Origin: an uncultured beta proteobacterium
GTDB lineage: Bacteria; Pseudomonadota; Gammaproteobacteria; Burkholderiales; Rhodocyclaceae
NCBI GenBank assembly: GCA_903886975.1
Contig: CAISOB010000026.1
Location: forward strand, 27,896 to 91,895
Direction of reading: 5' to 3'
DNA: 64,000 nucleotides
Under the pieces are notes generated by a model. That model saw only the letters and a list, made by a program, of their open reading frames with translations, was not told the origin of the DNA and did not search any database. The stretch's first letter is position 1. Every line of letters begins with the position of its first letter. Both the position numbers and the translations under genes were made by a program. Positions 8,349 through 18,099 of this stretch are shown piece after piece.

Positions 8349-9767
8349 ATGGCCAAGTCGTTCAATTCAGCGTATTCACCGAACGTAGCGAACGCCAACG
8401 CGACGACCGATGCGGCGATCGCCCAGCTGCGCATTCCGCCGCATTCGATCGAAGCCGAGCAGTCGGTGCTCGGCGGCCTGCTGCTCGACAACGCGGCTTT
8501 CGACCGGATCGCCGACATCATCGGCGAAGGCGATTTCTATCGCGACGAGCACAAGCGGATTTACCGCCAGATCAGCAAGCTGCTCGAGCGCAGTAAACCC
8601 GTCGATGTCGTCACCGTCGCCGAGAGCCTCGACCTTTCCGGCGAGGGCGGCGAGACCGGCGGCCTGGCCTATCTCGGGGAACTTGCCGCCAACACGCCGT
8701 CGGCGGCCAATATCCGGCGCTACGCGGAAATCGTGCGCGAGCGCGCGGTGCTGCGCCAGCTCGTCACCGCCGGCGACGAGATCGCCGGCAGCGCCCTCAA
8801 CCCGCTCGGCCGCGATCCGAAGCAGCTGCTCGACGAAGCCGAGGCCAAGGTCTTTGCGATTGCCGAAGGCGGCTTCCGTCACCAGAGCGGCTTCGTGCAC
8901 ATCAATCCGCTGCTCACCCAGGTCGTCGAGCGCATCCAGGAACTGCACGACCGCGACAACCCCTCCGATATCACCGGCGTGCCGACCGGCTACCACGATC
9001 TCGACTCCAAGACCTCCGGCCTGCAGGCCGGCGACCTCTCGATCATCGCCGGCCGCCCGTCGATGGGCAAGACTTCGCTGGCGCTCAATATGGCCGAGTA
9101 TGTGGCGATCGAAGTCGGTCTGCCGGTCGCGGTTTTTTCGATGGAAATGGGCGGCACCCAGCTGGCCATGCGCATGCTCTCGTCGGTCGGCAAGCTCGAC
9201 GCGCACAAGGTGCGCACCGGCCGCCTCAACGACGACGAGTGGGCGCGGCTGTCCTTCGCGCTCGGCAAGATGCACGAGGCGCCGCTCTACATCGACGAGA
9301 CGCCGGCCTTGAACCCGATCGACCTGCGCGCCCGCGCGCGCCGGCTGCACCGGCAGTGCGGCAAGCTCGGCCTGATCGTCATCGACTACCTGCAACTGAT
9401 GTCGGCTTCCGGGCACGGCGAAAACCGCGCCACCGAGATTTCCGAAATCTCGCGCTCGCTAAAGAGCCTGGCCAAGGAGTTGAATGTTCCGGTGATCGCC
9501 CTGTCTCAGTTGAACCGCTCCCTCGAGGCGCGGCCGAACAAACGCCCGGTGATGTCGGATTTGCGCGAATCGGGCGCCATCGAGCAGGATGCCGACGTGA
9601 TCATGTTTATCTATCGCGATGAAGTCTACAACCCGGATTCGCCCGACAAGGGCAGCGCCGAAATCATCATCGGCAAGCAGCGCAACGGACCGATCGGCAT
9701 GACCCGCCTGACCTTTGTCGGCGAATACACGCGCTTCGAGAATTTCGCAAGTCCGGGCTCCTACTGA
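8349..9767 (+). CDS. dnaB: Replicative DNA helicase (DnaB)
   Basis: Hexameric 5'-3' helicase of the replication fork. From the ATG at 8349 the product is 472 residues: N-terminal domain (RIPPHSIEAEQSVLGGLLLDN), linker, and RecA-like domain with Walker A (IIAGRPSMGKTSLALNMA), Walker B (LGLIVIDYLQLMSA) and QLNRSLEARPNKRPVMSDLRESGAIEQDADVIM for subunit contacts. An in-frame codon at 8286 would add 21 residues that do not look like DnaB, so the internal start is chosen, although no strong ribosome site is visible. No intein interrupts the conserved blocks. Downstream of the ribosomal operon, as in many Proteobacteria. Confidence 0.96.
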   Translation: MAKSFNSAYSPNVANANATTDAAIAQLRIPPHSIEAEQSVLGGLLLDNAAFDRIADIIGEGDFYRDEHKRIYRQISKLLERSKPVDVVTVAESLDLSGEGGETGGLAYLGELAANTPSAANIRRYAEIVRERAVLRQLVTAGDEIAGSALNPLGRDPKQLLDEAEAKVFAIAEGGFRHQSGFVHINPLLTQVVERIQELHDRDNPSDITGVPTGYHDLDSKTSGLQAGDLSIIAGRPSMGKTSLALNMAEYVAIEVGLPVAVFSMEMGGTQLAMRMLSSVGKLDAHKVRTGRLNDDEWARLSFALGKMHEAPLYIDETPALNPIDLRARARRLHRQCGKLGLIVIDYLQLMSASGHGENRATEISEISRSLKSLAKELNVPVIALSQLNRSLEARPNKRPVMSDLRESGAIEQDADVIMFIYRDEVYNPDSPDKGSAEIIIGKQRNGPIGMTRLTFVGEYTRFENFASPGSY

Positions 9768-9862
9768 GGCTGTGCATCGAATAGCGGAGACTGCTTTACG
9801 CCGCAGCCAGGGCGCAAAGCGCTGAAGCTGTGAGCAGCATCGGCACATGTCCTGGAGGGACT

Positions 9863-11578
9863 ATGCAAGACAAGCGCGATCTTTCTTCTTCGCTGACGCT
9901 GCGGCCTCAGTTCCTCGGCGCGTTCGTAGCAGTCACCTTGGGCTCGGCCTTGCCGCTCATCTTCCATTCGCTGACCACGGACAGCGCTGCTCCGCCCGGC
10001 TACGGCATCGCGTTGGCCAGCATCGCTTTCGGCGTCCTGGCATTGATTGGCAGCGCGCTATTCATCAGGCGCGCCGTCGAGCCGACGCTGGCCGACATCG
10101 ACCGGATTTTGCGCAAGGCCGCTTCGGGTGACGGCGATCTTTCAGCCGACGCAGCGGCGAACGAGACTTCATCGCTGGCCGGCATAGGCCGCAACTACAA
10201 TGCCCTGATGCGCCGGCTGCGCGAGCTGATCGACCGGATTCGCAGCCAGACCGTACTGATCGCCTCGGGGTCGGCACAGCTCAAGCAACACCTCTCGACG
10301 GCCGCCGGCGGCGCACAATCGCAGGAATCGCTGGCGCACGAGATCAGCGCCGAGTGCGCGGCGGTGGCCGCGACGGCAAGCCATGTCGCCGAACGCGCCG
10401 CCACGCTGAATCAGAACGCCGGCCGGCAACTCGAAGAAGCACGGCAATCGCGGACCGAACTCGACGTGCTGGTCAAGAGCATTGCCACGATACACGACAG
10501 GCAACACGCTTTCGGACTTACGGTCGAGTCGCTGTCGAGCCACGCGCACGAAATCACCAAGATCATCCATCTGATCCAGGAGATTTCAGATCAAACCAAT
10601 CTGCTGGCGCTCAATGCCGCGATCGAGGCCGCGCGCGCCGGAGAACAGGGACGCGGCTTTGCCGTCGTTGCCGACGAGGTGCGCAAGCTCGCCGACCGGA
10701 CCAAAACTGCCGCCAGCACCATCGCCGTGAGCACGCAGGAAATGACCCATCTGGCCGATACGACGCGTGAGGTGACGGGCCAGGTCAGCGCCGATACCGA
10801 GAACGCGCGCGCCGCGGTCGAGCGCGCCGCCGTCAGTTTTAACGGCATGGTCGAAAATTTCACCACGACCACCACCGAACTGAACGAGATGGCGGCTTCC
10901 ATGCATGACATGGAGACGTCCAATCGGAGCATCCTGAGCCACGCCCAGGAAATCGATGCGCTCAGCCGCAAGCTCGGCGAGAACATGCGGGTTTCGCTCG
11001 AATGCTCCGATGCGCTGGCCGCTTCCACCGAAGACATTCTGGCCTCCGGTGCGCGCTTCAAACTCGGCAGCGGCAAATTCGAGAGCATCATCAACCAGTG
11101 CCGGACCTATCGCGACCGGGTGCAGGAGCTGCTTACGCGCCATGCCGATCGCGGCGTCAATATTTTCGACCAGAGCTACCGGCAGATTCCCAACATCACG
11201 CCGGCGAAATATGAAACCTGCTACGACAAGATCGTCGAAAATGAACTGCAGGAGATCTACGAAGAAATCCTCAACAAGCTGCCGGGGGCGGTTTCACTGA
11301 TTGCCGTCGATACCTCGGGCTATGCGCCGACGCATTGCCGCAAGTTCTCGATTCAGACCGGCAATGCCGAACATGATCTGACCTTCAGCCGGCACAAGCG
11401 AATCTTCAACGACCCGGTGGGTATCCGTTCGGCGCGCAACACCGACGCTTTCATCGCACAGACCTACAGCCAGGCGGTAACCGGCCGCATCCTCACCGAA
11501 ATCGGCGTTCCGATCATGGTCAATGGCCGACACTGGGGCGGCTTGCGCATCAACGTCGAACCACAAGTGCTGAGTTGA
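9863..11578 (+). CDS. Methyl-accepting chemotaxis protein with cytoplasmic C-terminal sensor region
   Basis: Membrane chemoreceptor of 571 residues. Two membrane segments lie close together near residues 15-35 and 47-68, leaving almost no periplasmic sensor. The signalling tip is intact ([40 protein letters not shown]). After the coiled coil is a C-terminal domain of about 170 residues (from [18 protein letters not shown] to [16 protein letters not shown]) resembling the soluble C-terminal extensions of other betaproteobacterial receptors, so input is probably sensed in the cytoplasm. The ATG at 9863 with GGAGGG ahead is preferred over an in-frame codon at 9830. No che genes are nearby. Confidence 0.9.
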   Translation: MQDKRDLSSSLTLRPQFLGAFVAVTLGSALPLIFHSLTTDSAAPPGYGIALASIAFGVLALIGSALFIRRAVEPTLADIDRILRKAASGDGDLSADAAANETSSLAGIGRNYNALMRRLRELIDRIRSQTVLIASGSAQLKQHLSTAAGGAQSQESLAHEISAECAAVAATASHVAERAATLNQNAGRQLEEARQSRTELDVLVKSIATIHDRQHAFGLTVESLSSHAHEITKIIHLIQEISDQTNLLALNAAIEAARAGEQGRGFAVVADEVRKLADRTKTAASTIAVSTQEMTHLADTTREVTGQVSADTENARAAVERAAVSFNGMVENFTTTTTELNEMAASMHDMETSNRSILSHAQEIDALSRKLGENMRVSLECSDALAASTEDILASGARFKLGSGKFESIINQCRTYRDRVQELLTRHADRGVNIFDQSYRQIPNITPAKYETCYDKIVENELQEIYEEILNKLPGAVSLIAVDTSGYAPTHCRKFSIQTGNAEHDLTFSRHKRIFNDPVGIRSARNTDAFIAQTYSQAVTGRILTEIGVPIMVNGRHWGGLRINVEPQVLS

Positions 11579-11585
11579 AGAAGGC

Positions 11586-12833
11586 TCAGGGGGTCTGCAG
11601 CGTGCCATCGAGCAGGCGCGTTTGCGTCCACTTCGTCACGTTCTTCTCGCAAGGATATTTCAGGGCTTCGGCTTCATCGAGGTCGACGCCGAGTCCCGGT
11701 TTGTCGTTGGCATAGACATAGCCGTCGCGAAATTCCGGCAGGCCGGGAAAGACGTCGAGCAGGGCCTCGCGCGGGCCCTTCAATTCCTGGATGATGAAGT
11801 TCGGCGGTTCGGTGCCGGACCATTCCTGCACGCCGAAATTGCGCGCGGCAAGATCGATGTGAATGTTGGCGGCGTGCGCCAATGGCGACATGTCGCCCGG
11901 ACCATGCCATGCCGTCCTGACGCCGAATTGCTCGGCGAAGATCTGCAACTTCCTGGCCGGCGTGATGCCGCCGATCTGGCTCAGATGTACGCGAATGAAG
12001 TCGATCAGCCGTTCGGCGATCAGCGACTTCCATTCCCGCGGGTTGTTGAAGAGCTCGCCCTGCGCGAGGGGAATGGTGGTCTTCGCGCGTAGCTGACGAA
12101 TCCATTCGCCGTCGTCGAGCGAAATCGCATCTTCGAGGAAGAAGAGCTCATAGGGCTCGAGCGCGCAGGCGAAGCCGATCGCGTCGGCCGGCTTCAGGCG
12201 TTCATGGACATCGTGGATCAACTCCACATCGAAGCCCAGCGTGCTGCGGATTCCGTCGAAGAGTTTGAGGGTCTCGCGCATGTACTTCCTGCGGTTGAGG
12301 TAAATTCCGTCCGGCGCGCCCCGCGGCGTATCGGCCGGCGCCTTGCCATAAGCGCCGCCGCCGTAGCCGCCGCTCTGGCAGCGGATATGCGTAATGCCTT
12401 GCTCGCGGTATTTCTGGATCTTGTCGCACAGCTCGGCGAGATCCCTGCCGTCGGCATGGCGGTAAATCGGCACGGCCGCACGGACCTTGCCGCCGAAGAG
12501 CTGATACAGGGGCATATCGGCCAGCTTGCCCTTGATGTCCCAGAGGGCCATGTCGACGCCGGAGATGGCGTTGTTCTCGATCGGGCCGTTGCGCCAGTAG
12601 GCGTTCTGATTCATCAGCTGCCACAATTCCTCGATGGCCTCGGCGTCGCGACCGATCAGCAGCGGCTTGAGGTAGTCCTCGACCAGGCATTTGACGGCGA
12701 GATGGCGATAGGCAAAGGTCGCGCAACCGAGGCCGTAGAGACCCGGTTGATTGGTTTCAATTTTGACGACGACCAGGTTGATGCCTTCGGGCGCCGTAAG
12801 GATGACTTTGACGCCGGTAATCAGTGTTGCCAA
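11586..12833 (-). CDS. Mannonate dehydratase-like enolase-superfamily enzyme (RspA/ManD family)
   Basis: Dehydrates a sugar acid to a 2-keto-3-deoxy acid. The 415-residue product has the N-terminal capping domain and a TIM barrel with metal-ligand strands ending VELIHDVHERL (Asp), ELFFLEDAI (Glu) and PLAQGELFNNPREW (Glu), and the later histidine in RTAWHGPGDMSPLAHAANIHIDL. HIRCQSGGYGGGAYGK corresponds to the mobile loop of this subgroup. Family members range from efficient mannonate or gluconate dehydratases to very weak enzymes, so the substrate is not certain. It is the last gene of a minus-strand sugar-acid cluster with an SDR dehydrogenase, a FadR-type regulator and a TRAP transporter. 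A decayed second copy lies at about 18.1-18.4 kb. Confidence 0.85.
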   Translation of the reverse strand: MATLITGVKVILTAPEGINLVVVKIETNQPGLYGLGCATFAYRHLAVKCLVEDYLKPLLIGRDAEAIEELWQLMNQNAYWRNGPIENNAISGVDMALWDIKGKLADMPLYQLFGGKVRAAVPIYRHADGRDLAELCDKIQKYREQGITHIRCQSGGYGGGAYGKAPADTPRGAPDGIYLNRRKYMRETLKLFDGIRSTLGFDVELIHDVHERLKPADAIGFACALEPYELFFLEDAISLDDGEWIRQLRAKTTIPLAQGELFNNPREWKSLIAERLIDFIRVHLSQIGGITPARKLQIFAEQFGVRTAWHGPGDMSPLAHAANIHIDLAARNFGVQEWSGTEPPNFIIQELKGPREALLDVFPGLPEFRDGYVYANDKPGLGVDLDEAEALKYPCEKNVTKWTQTRLLDGTLQTP

Positions 12834-12873
12834 TTGTTCACCTCATTGATGGAGAGCAGGATGCGGGGACCCT

Positions 12874-13641
12874 TCAGAGTACCGAGAGCCAGCCGCCGTC
12901 GACATAGATGATCTGGCCGTTGACATAGCTCGAAGCCTTTGATGCCAGATACACCGCCGTGCCGACCAGTTCTTCCGGTTTGCCCCAGCGCTGCGCCGGA
13001 TTGCTGCTTTTTACCCAGGCGTCGAATTCGGCGTTTTCGATCAGCGCGGTGTTCATTTCGGTCAGGATGTAGCCGGGGCCGATCGAGTTGGCCTGGATAT
13101 TGAATTGCGCCCATTCGGCGGCCATCGCGCGCGAGAGCATCTTGATGCCGCCTTTGGCCGCCGTGTAGGGGGCGACGGTGGCGCGCCCTGCTTCGCTGGT
13201 GAGCGAACCGATGTTGATGATCTTGCCGCCGCGACCGCGCGCGATCATGCGTTTGGCCGCTTCCCGGCCGACGATGAAAGCGCTCGTGAGATTCGTATCG
13301 ATCACCCGCTGCCAGTCTTTCAGTTCCAGCTCGACCATCGGCTTGCGGAACTGGATTCCGGCGTTGTTGATCAGAATGTCGATCTCGATTCCCTGCTCGT
13401 CGAAGCGGCTGAAGGCAGCGCTTACGGCGGCCTCGTCGGTGACGTCGAAGGCCGCGCCAAGCGCTGCGTGTCCGCCGGCTTGCAAGCGGGCCAGGGCGGC
13501 ATCGACCGCGTCCTGCCGGCGGCTGTTGACAATGACCCGGGCGCCTTCTGCGGCAAGCCCTTCGGCCAGGGCATAGCCGATGCCGCGCACCGAACCGGTG
13601 ATCAGCGCCGTGCGGCCTGTCAGGTCGAAAAGTGATGACAT
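12874..13641 (-). CDS. SDR oxidoreductase, gluconate 5-dehydrogenase-like
   Basis: Classical short-chain dehydrogenase, 255 residues. The NAD(P) motif is TGSVRGIG near residue 15, followed by NNAG, the catalytic Ser in IGSLTSEAG and YTAAK with the Tyr-Lys pair. The family best fits gluconate 5-dehydrogenase or 2-deoxygluconate 3-dehydrogenase. Next to a ManD-like dehydratase it may interconvert a keto sugar acid and the aldonate before dehydration (inference). A 40-bp gap separates it from the downstream dehydratase gene; the two were probably transcribed together. Confidence 0.85.
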   Translation of the reverse strand: MSSLFDLTGRTALITGSVRGIGYALAEGLAAEGARVIVNSRRQDAVDAALARLQAGGHAALGAAFDVTDEAAVSAAFSRFDEQGIEIDILINNAGIQFRKPMVELELKDWQRVIDTNLTSAFIVGREAAKRMIARGRGGKIINIGSLTSEAGRATVAPYTAAKGGIKMLSRAMAAEWAQFNIQANSIGPGYILTEMNTALIENAEFDAWVKSSNPAQRWGKPEELVGTAVYLASKASSYVNGQIIYVDGGWLSVL

Positions 13642-13777
13642 GATTCTTCCTTGTTTGAGTTGGCTAAGATGGTGCGGTTGGCCGGAATGCAGATTCGCGA
13701 GCCAGGAGGATCTTGGCCGTCGTTCCGAACACCGGGTGTCAATCGCGGTGACTATATTGGCATGTTGTCGAGAGAAT

Positions 13778-14497
13778 TCAGGCCGGATGGTCGTCGAGAA
13801 TCAAGCGCTCATCCAGATCACTTTCAGCCTGCTCGATCAATGCTATTGCCGCGCGCTCGGCTGCCGACGCATCGCCCGTCTCAATGGCACGACAAAGATC
13901 TTCGTGCATCGGCAAGGTGTGAGCAGGCCCGCCCGGTTTCAGCGAAATGATTTCGAAACCGGTTCGCAGAATCGCTGAAAGCGCGGTCTGCATTTGCTGA
14001 ACGAACTGATTGCCGCACGCGGAAAGCACGGTTGCATGGAACATCACGTCGGCGGCAACGTAGCCGACCTCGTCGGCGACCGCACGCTCCATGTCCTGGT
14101 AAGCATCGCGCAGCGCTTTTCGTTCCGCTTCGGTTGCCCGTTGTGCGGCAAAGCGGGCGGCGGCGGGTTCGACGATCCGCCGCAGTTCCATCAGGTCACG
14201 AGACATCGCCCGATCAACGCCGCCCGAACGGGCACGCCAGATGATAATGTCCGGATCGAAGAGATTCCAGCGTGACGAATCGAGAACAAGCGTGCCGACC
14301 TTACGTCGTACTTCGAGCATGCCTTTGGCAGCTAGGGATTTGATCGCTTCGCGGATCACGATGCGACTGAAGGCGAAGCGTTCGCAGAGGTCGATTTCCG
14401 ATGGCAAAATCTGTCCGGCCTTGTAATACCCGGAACAGAGGTCCTGCCCCAATTGATCCAGGACTTGTTCCTGGAATGTTGCGCGTTTTGTCTCCAT
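13778..14497 (-). CDS. FadR-family (GntR) transcriptional regulator
   Basis: Probable repressor of the sugar-acid genes. From the ATG at 14497 the protein has 239 residues: winged helix (LCSGYYKAGQILPSEIDLCERFAFSRIVIREAIKSLAAKGMLEVRRKVGTLV) and an all-helical FCD ligand domain with metal-ligand histidines in DVMFHATVLSACGNQF and HEDLCRAIE. A longer in-frame start at 14638 would overlap the TRAP permease stop as ATGA and add 47 residues without family resemblance. Translational coupling from it is possible, so the start is not settled. Likely ligands are aldonates or hexuronates, as for UxuR/ExuR-like members of the family. Confidence 0.87.
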   Translation of the reverse strand: METKRATFQEQVLDQLGQDLCSGYYKAGQILPSEIDLCERFAFSRIVIREAIKSLAAKGMLEVRRKVGTLVLDSSRWNLFDPDIIIWRARSGGVDRAMSRDLMELRRIVEPAAARFAAQRATEAERKALRDAYQDMERAVADEVGYVAADVMFHATVLSACGNQFVQQMQTALSAILRTGFEIISLKPGGPAHTLPMHEDLCRAIETGDASAAERAAIALIEQAESDLDERLILDDHPA

Positions 14498-14637
14498 TGG
14501 TAATATGTATCCCGTATTGCTTTGGGTCGTCAAATTTTTCTTCTTAACACCGTTGGCAAACCATTGCTTGCGATCCAAGTCAGCCGGCAGAGGCACATCA
14601 ATAGTCGTGCTTGAGGCTTTTCTGCCGGAAGCTCTCA

Positions 14638-16560
14638 TCAGTTATATCCCATTGCCGCCGGCAGCCAGACCGAGAGGATCGGCACAAAGGCGACGACGAA
14701 GATACCGATCGTCACGATGACCAGGTATTTGAACATCGGACGAATGACATCCTTCATCGAGACGCCGCAGATTGCGCAGGTCGAATAGAGTCCCAATCCG
14801 ATGGGCGGCGAAAACAAACCCAGGCCCATGCAAAGGATGAGAACAATGGCATAGTGCAGCGGATTGAATCCGAGTTGAACCGAGATGGGCACCAAGATGG
14901 GCGCAAAGATGATCAGTGCCGGAGCCCCTTCGAGCACAGCGCCAAATATGGTGACCATGACGATCGAAACGATAAGGAAGACCCAGCCGCCATAGTTGCT
15001 GCCTATCGTCACCAGGGATGCGGCGATTTGCTGCGGAATCATCTCCATGGTCAGCCCGTAGGACAGGCTTGTCGCTGCGGCGACGATAAACATCAGCATT
15101 CCGGAGAGGGACGCCATTTCGACAAACAGTTTCACCGTCGCCTTGAACGTGAGCTCACGGAAAACCAGGCGGCCGACCACGAGTGCATAAACGACGGCAA
15201 CGGCGGAAATTTCCGTTGCTGTTGCAATCCCGGCCATCACGCCACGACCGATCATCAGGAGCATGACGATGCCGACCCCCGCACCCAGGATCAGCTCTTT
15301 ATTGGGCGAACGGACCGGATAGGCATGGTCAACATTGATACGCTTGCCAAAGAAGACACTGCCGGCAAGCAGCAGTAACACCAGGCAAAGCGCCGGCACT
15401 ATCCCCGCCACGAAAAGCGCGCCGATCGAGAGATTTGCGACGAAACCCATGATGATCATATTGACGCATGGCGGAATCGCTTCCGCCATGACGGCCGATG
15501 CGGCAAACAAGCCCGCGGCTTCTTTACTGTTTTGACGGGCTCGTCTTACCGCGGGCATCAGCACGCCGCCTACGGCTGCGATATCGGCCGTCTTGGACCC
15601 CGAAATCCCCGAGAAGAACGCCATTGCGACAACAATGGTCATGTTCAGACCGCCGCGATACCGGCCCATGCAGCGCACGATCAACTCGACCAGGCGCGAC
15701 GACATGCCATTGATTTCCATGGCGCCGCCGGCCAACAGGAAGAAGGGAACGGAAAGCAGGACAAAATGATCGACGCCGGCCGATACCTGTTGGGAAAAGA
15801 ACACAAACGGCAAATTGGGATTGGCGAGAAAGAAAGACATCGCTGAAATGGACAGCGTAAACGCAATCGGAACGCCGGCAATCACGCCCAGGATGAAGCA
15901 AGACAGCATCAAGATGCCAGGCCCGGAAACGCCTTCCGGTACTGCTTTGAGGACAGCGAAACCGATGAGCGCGAGCATGATGATTCCGAAGAGGCTTAAG
16001 ACCACTTGCTTCGCTTTCGCTTGCAAGGCGTGTTCGAAAGCCACGGTCGTCATGACCAGTGTCCCGAAAAACACCGGTATGGCGAAAATCACCTGGGGCA
16101 ATCCAGTCGATGTCGTCTGCATCATGTTTGCCGCGACTAGATCAATGCTGGACAACATCAGCCCGGCCGACACCAGGAACAAAACCCAGCGACTCCCGTG
16201 CGCGACATAGTTCCTGACATGCGCGGGCAGCCAGGCCATAAAGAGATCCACGCCAAGGTGGCGGCCGGTGCTCATGGCCGTACCGGCGCCACAGAAAACG
16301 ATCGTCACCATAAGCGCACGGGCTATTTCTTCGGCCCAGTCCAATGCTTCGTTCAAGACGTATCGCCAGAAAATTGACGCCACGATAATCAACACATTGA
16401 CCAGCAAGGCGATGGCACCGATGGCCGATGTCGCCGTGGTCAGATTCCTATTGGTCGCACTCAGGAAGGGTATGGGTGTCGCGGGATGCAGCGGAACAGG
16501 ATTCTCGTCGTGCGCTTCAAACGCTTCGTCGACCGTTTCCGTTGTCGAATGATTAGTCAT
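14638..16560 (-). CDS. Fused TRAP transporter permease (DctQ-DctM)
   Basis: Sodium-dependent TRAP transporter membrane subunit of 640 residues. The first about 190 residues are a DctQ-like small subunit with four membrane segments and the WAEEIARALMVTIVFCGAGTAM signature. The rest is the DctM large subunit (GVPIAFTLSISAMSFFL, PFFLLAGGAMEINGMSSRLVEL, GSKTADIAAVGGVLMPA, SPPIGLGLYSTCAICG). Natural Q-M fusions are common in this family. The ATG at 16560 is chosen because AGGA lies six bases upstream; the in-frame ATG at 16566 abuts it. It is followed by the FadR-type gene. The substrate is probably a sugar acid, judged from its neighbours. Confidence 0.92.
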   Translation of the reverse strand: MTNHSTTETVDEAFEAHDENPVPLHPATPIPFLSATNRNLTTATSAIGAIALLVNVLIIVASIFWRYVLNEALDWAEEIARALMVTIVFCGAGTAMSTGRHLGVDLFMAWLPAHVRNYVAHGSRWVLFLVSAGLMLSSIDLVAANMMQTTSTGLPQVIFAIPVFFGTLVMTTVAFEHALQAKAKQVVLSLFGIIMLALIGFAVLKAVPEGVSGPGILMLSCFILGVIAGVPIAFTLSISAMSFFLANPNLPFVFFSQQVSAGVDHFVLLSVPFFLLAGGAMEINGMSSRLVELIVRCMGRYRGGLNMTIVVAMAFFSGISGSKTADIAAVGGVLMPAVRRARQNSKEAAGLFAASAVMAEAIPPCVNMIIMGFVANLSIGALFVAGIVPALCLVLLLLAGSVFFGKRINVDHAYPVRSPNKELILGAGVGIVMLLMIGRGVMAGIATATEISAVAVVYALVVGRLVFRELTFKATVKLFVEMASLSGMLMFIVAAATSLSYGLTMEMIPQQIAASLVTIGSNYGGWVFLIVSIVMVTIFGAVLEGAPALIIFAPILVPISVQLGFNPLHYAIVLILCMGLGLFSPPIGLGLYSTCAICGVSMKDVIRPMFKYLVIVTIGIFVVAFVPILSVWLPAAMGYN

Positions 16561-16628
16561 GAACATTCCTCTGGAATCAGGATGAATCTTGGCGCTTTGC
16601 CTAGGGACGGCTTCAGGAAACGAGCAGC

Positions 16629-16680
16629 GATCGCCTGCGCTAACGATGGACGCGGAGGTCTCACCATTAGACAGGCGATC
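16629..16680 (-). other. Inverted repeat between dctP and the TRAP permease
   Basis: GATCGCCTG (16629-16637) and CAGGCGATC (16672-16680) can pair across a 34-nt loop in the 133-bp gap after the receptor gene. No T-run follows, so it is not a standard terminator. Such hairpins often help binding-protein mRNA outlast permease mRNA; that role is inferred. Confidence 0.4.
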
Positions 16681-16693
16681 ACAATGCGACGCT

Positions 16694-17713
16694 TCAGCGA
16701 GCAGCCGTTACGGCATCGACAATAGACTGGGAATCCGGAAGCTGTTTGGTGAAGGTCGCCCAAAGCGGCTTGGTTGCGGCACGGAAGGGCTCGCGATCGA
16801 CCACGTTAACAGTCAGGCCACGTTTCTTTAGTTCACCGAAAGCCTTGGCCTCGGCATCCAGCGCGCGTTTGCGTTCAAAGGCGGTCGCGTCCGCTGCCGC
16901 CTTGAGGAAAGCCGCTTTGTATTCATTCGGAATCTTCTCGAAGGCGGCATTGTTCATGGCTAGGAGCAGGGGGGCAAAAACGTGCTGGGTCAGCGCGCAA
17001 TACTTGGCGACCTCATAAAACTTGGCGTCCAGTACATTCGCCGCGTCTTGCTCCAGTCCGTCAATCACGCCCATCTGCAACCCTGAATAGACTTCACCAA
17101 AGGCCATCGGCACGGGCGCCGCACCCATGGCCTTAAACGTGTTGATGAAGTTCTGTGTCGGGAGAACGCGTATCTTTACGCCTTGCAGATCGGCGGCGCT
17201 CTTGACCTCCTTCTTGGTGTAAACATTCCGGGCGCCAAAGCTGTAGCCATAGCCTAGCGCCTTGATGTTGGCCTTCTTTTGCAAGATCGAGGTCAGAACT
17301 TCGCCAGCTTTCCCATCCAGCGCCCGGCCAACGTGATCGTAACTCTCGAACAGGTAGCCTAAGTCAAGGACTCCCGCCTCTGGGACAAGCGTGGCCCAGA
17401 TTGAGGTTCCGGAAATCATCAGGTCCACCGCGCCGAGACGCACCTGTTGGACGATGTCCGACTCCTTGCCCAGCATACTGTTGCCAAAATACGTGATTTC
17501 AATCTTGTCCTGCAGGGATTCCTTGAGGTTCTCTTGGAATTTCTGGTACCAGATGAAGAACGACGAATTCTCGTCTGCCGGGAGTGATGAAGCCAAGCGC
17601 AGTTTAACCACCGGCGCGGCGCAGGCACTCGGAGCCGTCATAAAAAGTGCAGAGATGCCTAAGCACGCTGCGACAACAGTTTTCGAAACGGTGCGACGGG
17701 TGATATTGGTCAT
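16694..17713 (-). CDS. TRAP transporter solute receptor (DctP family)
   Basis: Periplasmic substrate-binding protein of the TRAP system. The 339-residue product has a signal peptide (MTNITRRTVSKTVVAACLGI through APSACA) and DctP signatures: VKLRLASSLPADENSSFFIWYQKF, GADLMISGTS-like segment, LGYGYSFGARNVYTKK, DLQGVKIRVLPTQNFINTFKAMGAAPVPMAFGEVYSGLQMGVIDGLEQ. The conserved arginine (KIRVLP) pairs with substrate carboxylates in this family. First gene of the sugar-acid operon; a strong promoter lies about 190 bp upstream. Confidence 0.93.
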   Translation of the reverse strand: MTNITRRTVSKTVVAACLGISALFMTAPSACAAPVVKLRLASSLPADENSSFFIWYQKFQENLKESLQDKIEITYFGNSMLGKESDIVQQVRLGAVDLMISGTSIWATLVPEAGVLDLGYLFESYDHVGRALDGKAGEVLTSILQKKANIKALGYGYSFGARNVYTKKEVKSAADLQGVKIRVLPTQNFINTFKAMGAAPVPMAFGEVYSGLQMGVIDGLEQDAANVLDAKFYEVAKYCALTQHVFAPLLLAMNNAAFEKIPNEYKAAFLKAAADATAFERKRALDAEAKAFGELKKRGLTVNVVDREPFRAATKPLWATFTKQLPDSQSIVDAVTAAR

Positions 17714-17901
17714 GATTCCTTATTCCTCCGTTAAATTTTGCCTATCGACTTTGCGCGACCACGTAACAAACGCACTCCTTTTACCAAAGGCAACAGGCGG
17801 CTTGCCGCGCTTTAAACAGTTGCTCTTCTGGCAGAAAGTCGGGACAGGCACCTAAAGCAATCCGGAACTATTCACTCGACCGTTGCGGAACCTGTACAAA
17901 C

Positions 17902-17930
17902 ATTATATGTATGATGTAAAGAGTTTGCAA
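17902..17930 (-). promoter_or_regulatory. Promoter of the TRAP/sugar-acid operon with overlapping dyad
   Basis: Read on the minus strand: TTGCAA (17930-17925), a 17-bp spacer and TATAAT (17907-17902). An imperfect palindrome CATTATATGTATGATG (17901-17916) covers the -10 and part of the spacer, where a GntR-type repressor could sit. The 8-mer ATATGTAT within it also occurs just upstream of the regulator gene, at 14503-14510. Confidence 0.65.
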
Positions 17931-18099
17931 GCGAAAAATGCGTCGATTTAGGCAATCGCTTGCAACAGCCTATCTGGCGGTTTATTTACATAATTACAAT
18001 GACTTAGGTTTGATAAACACGCGCCATTCGACAATTTCCTTTCTGCGCCGCGTCATTTCCTTCACCTTAATTTCAAGCTCGCGGCACTTGGGCCATTAT

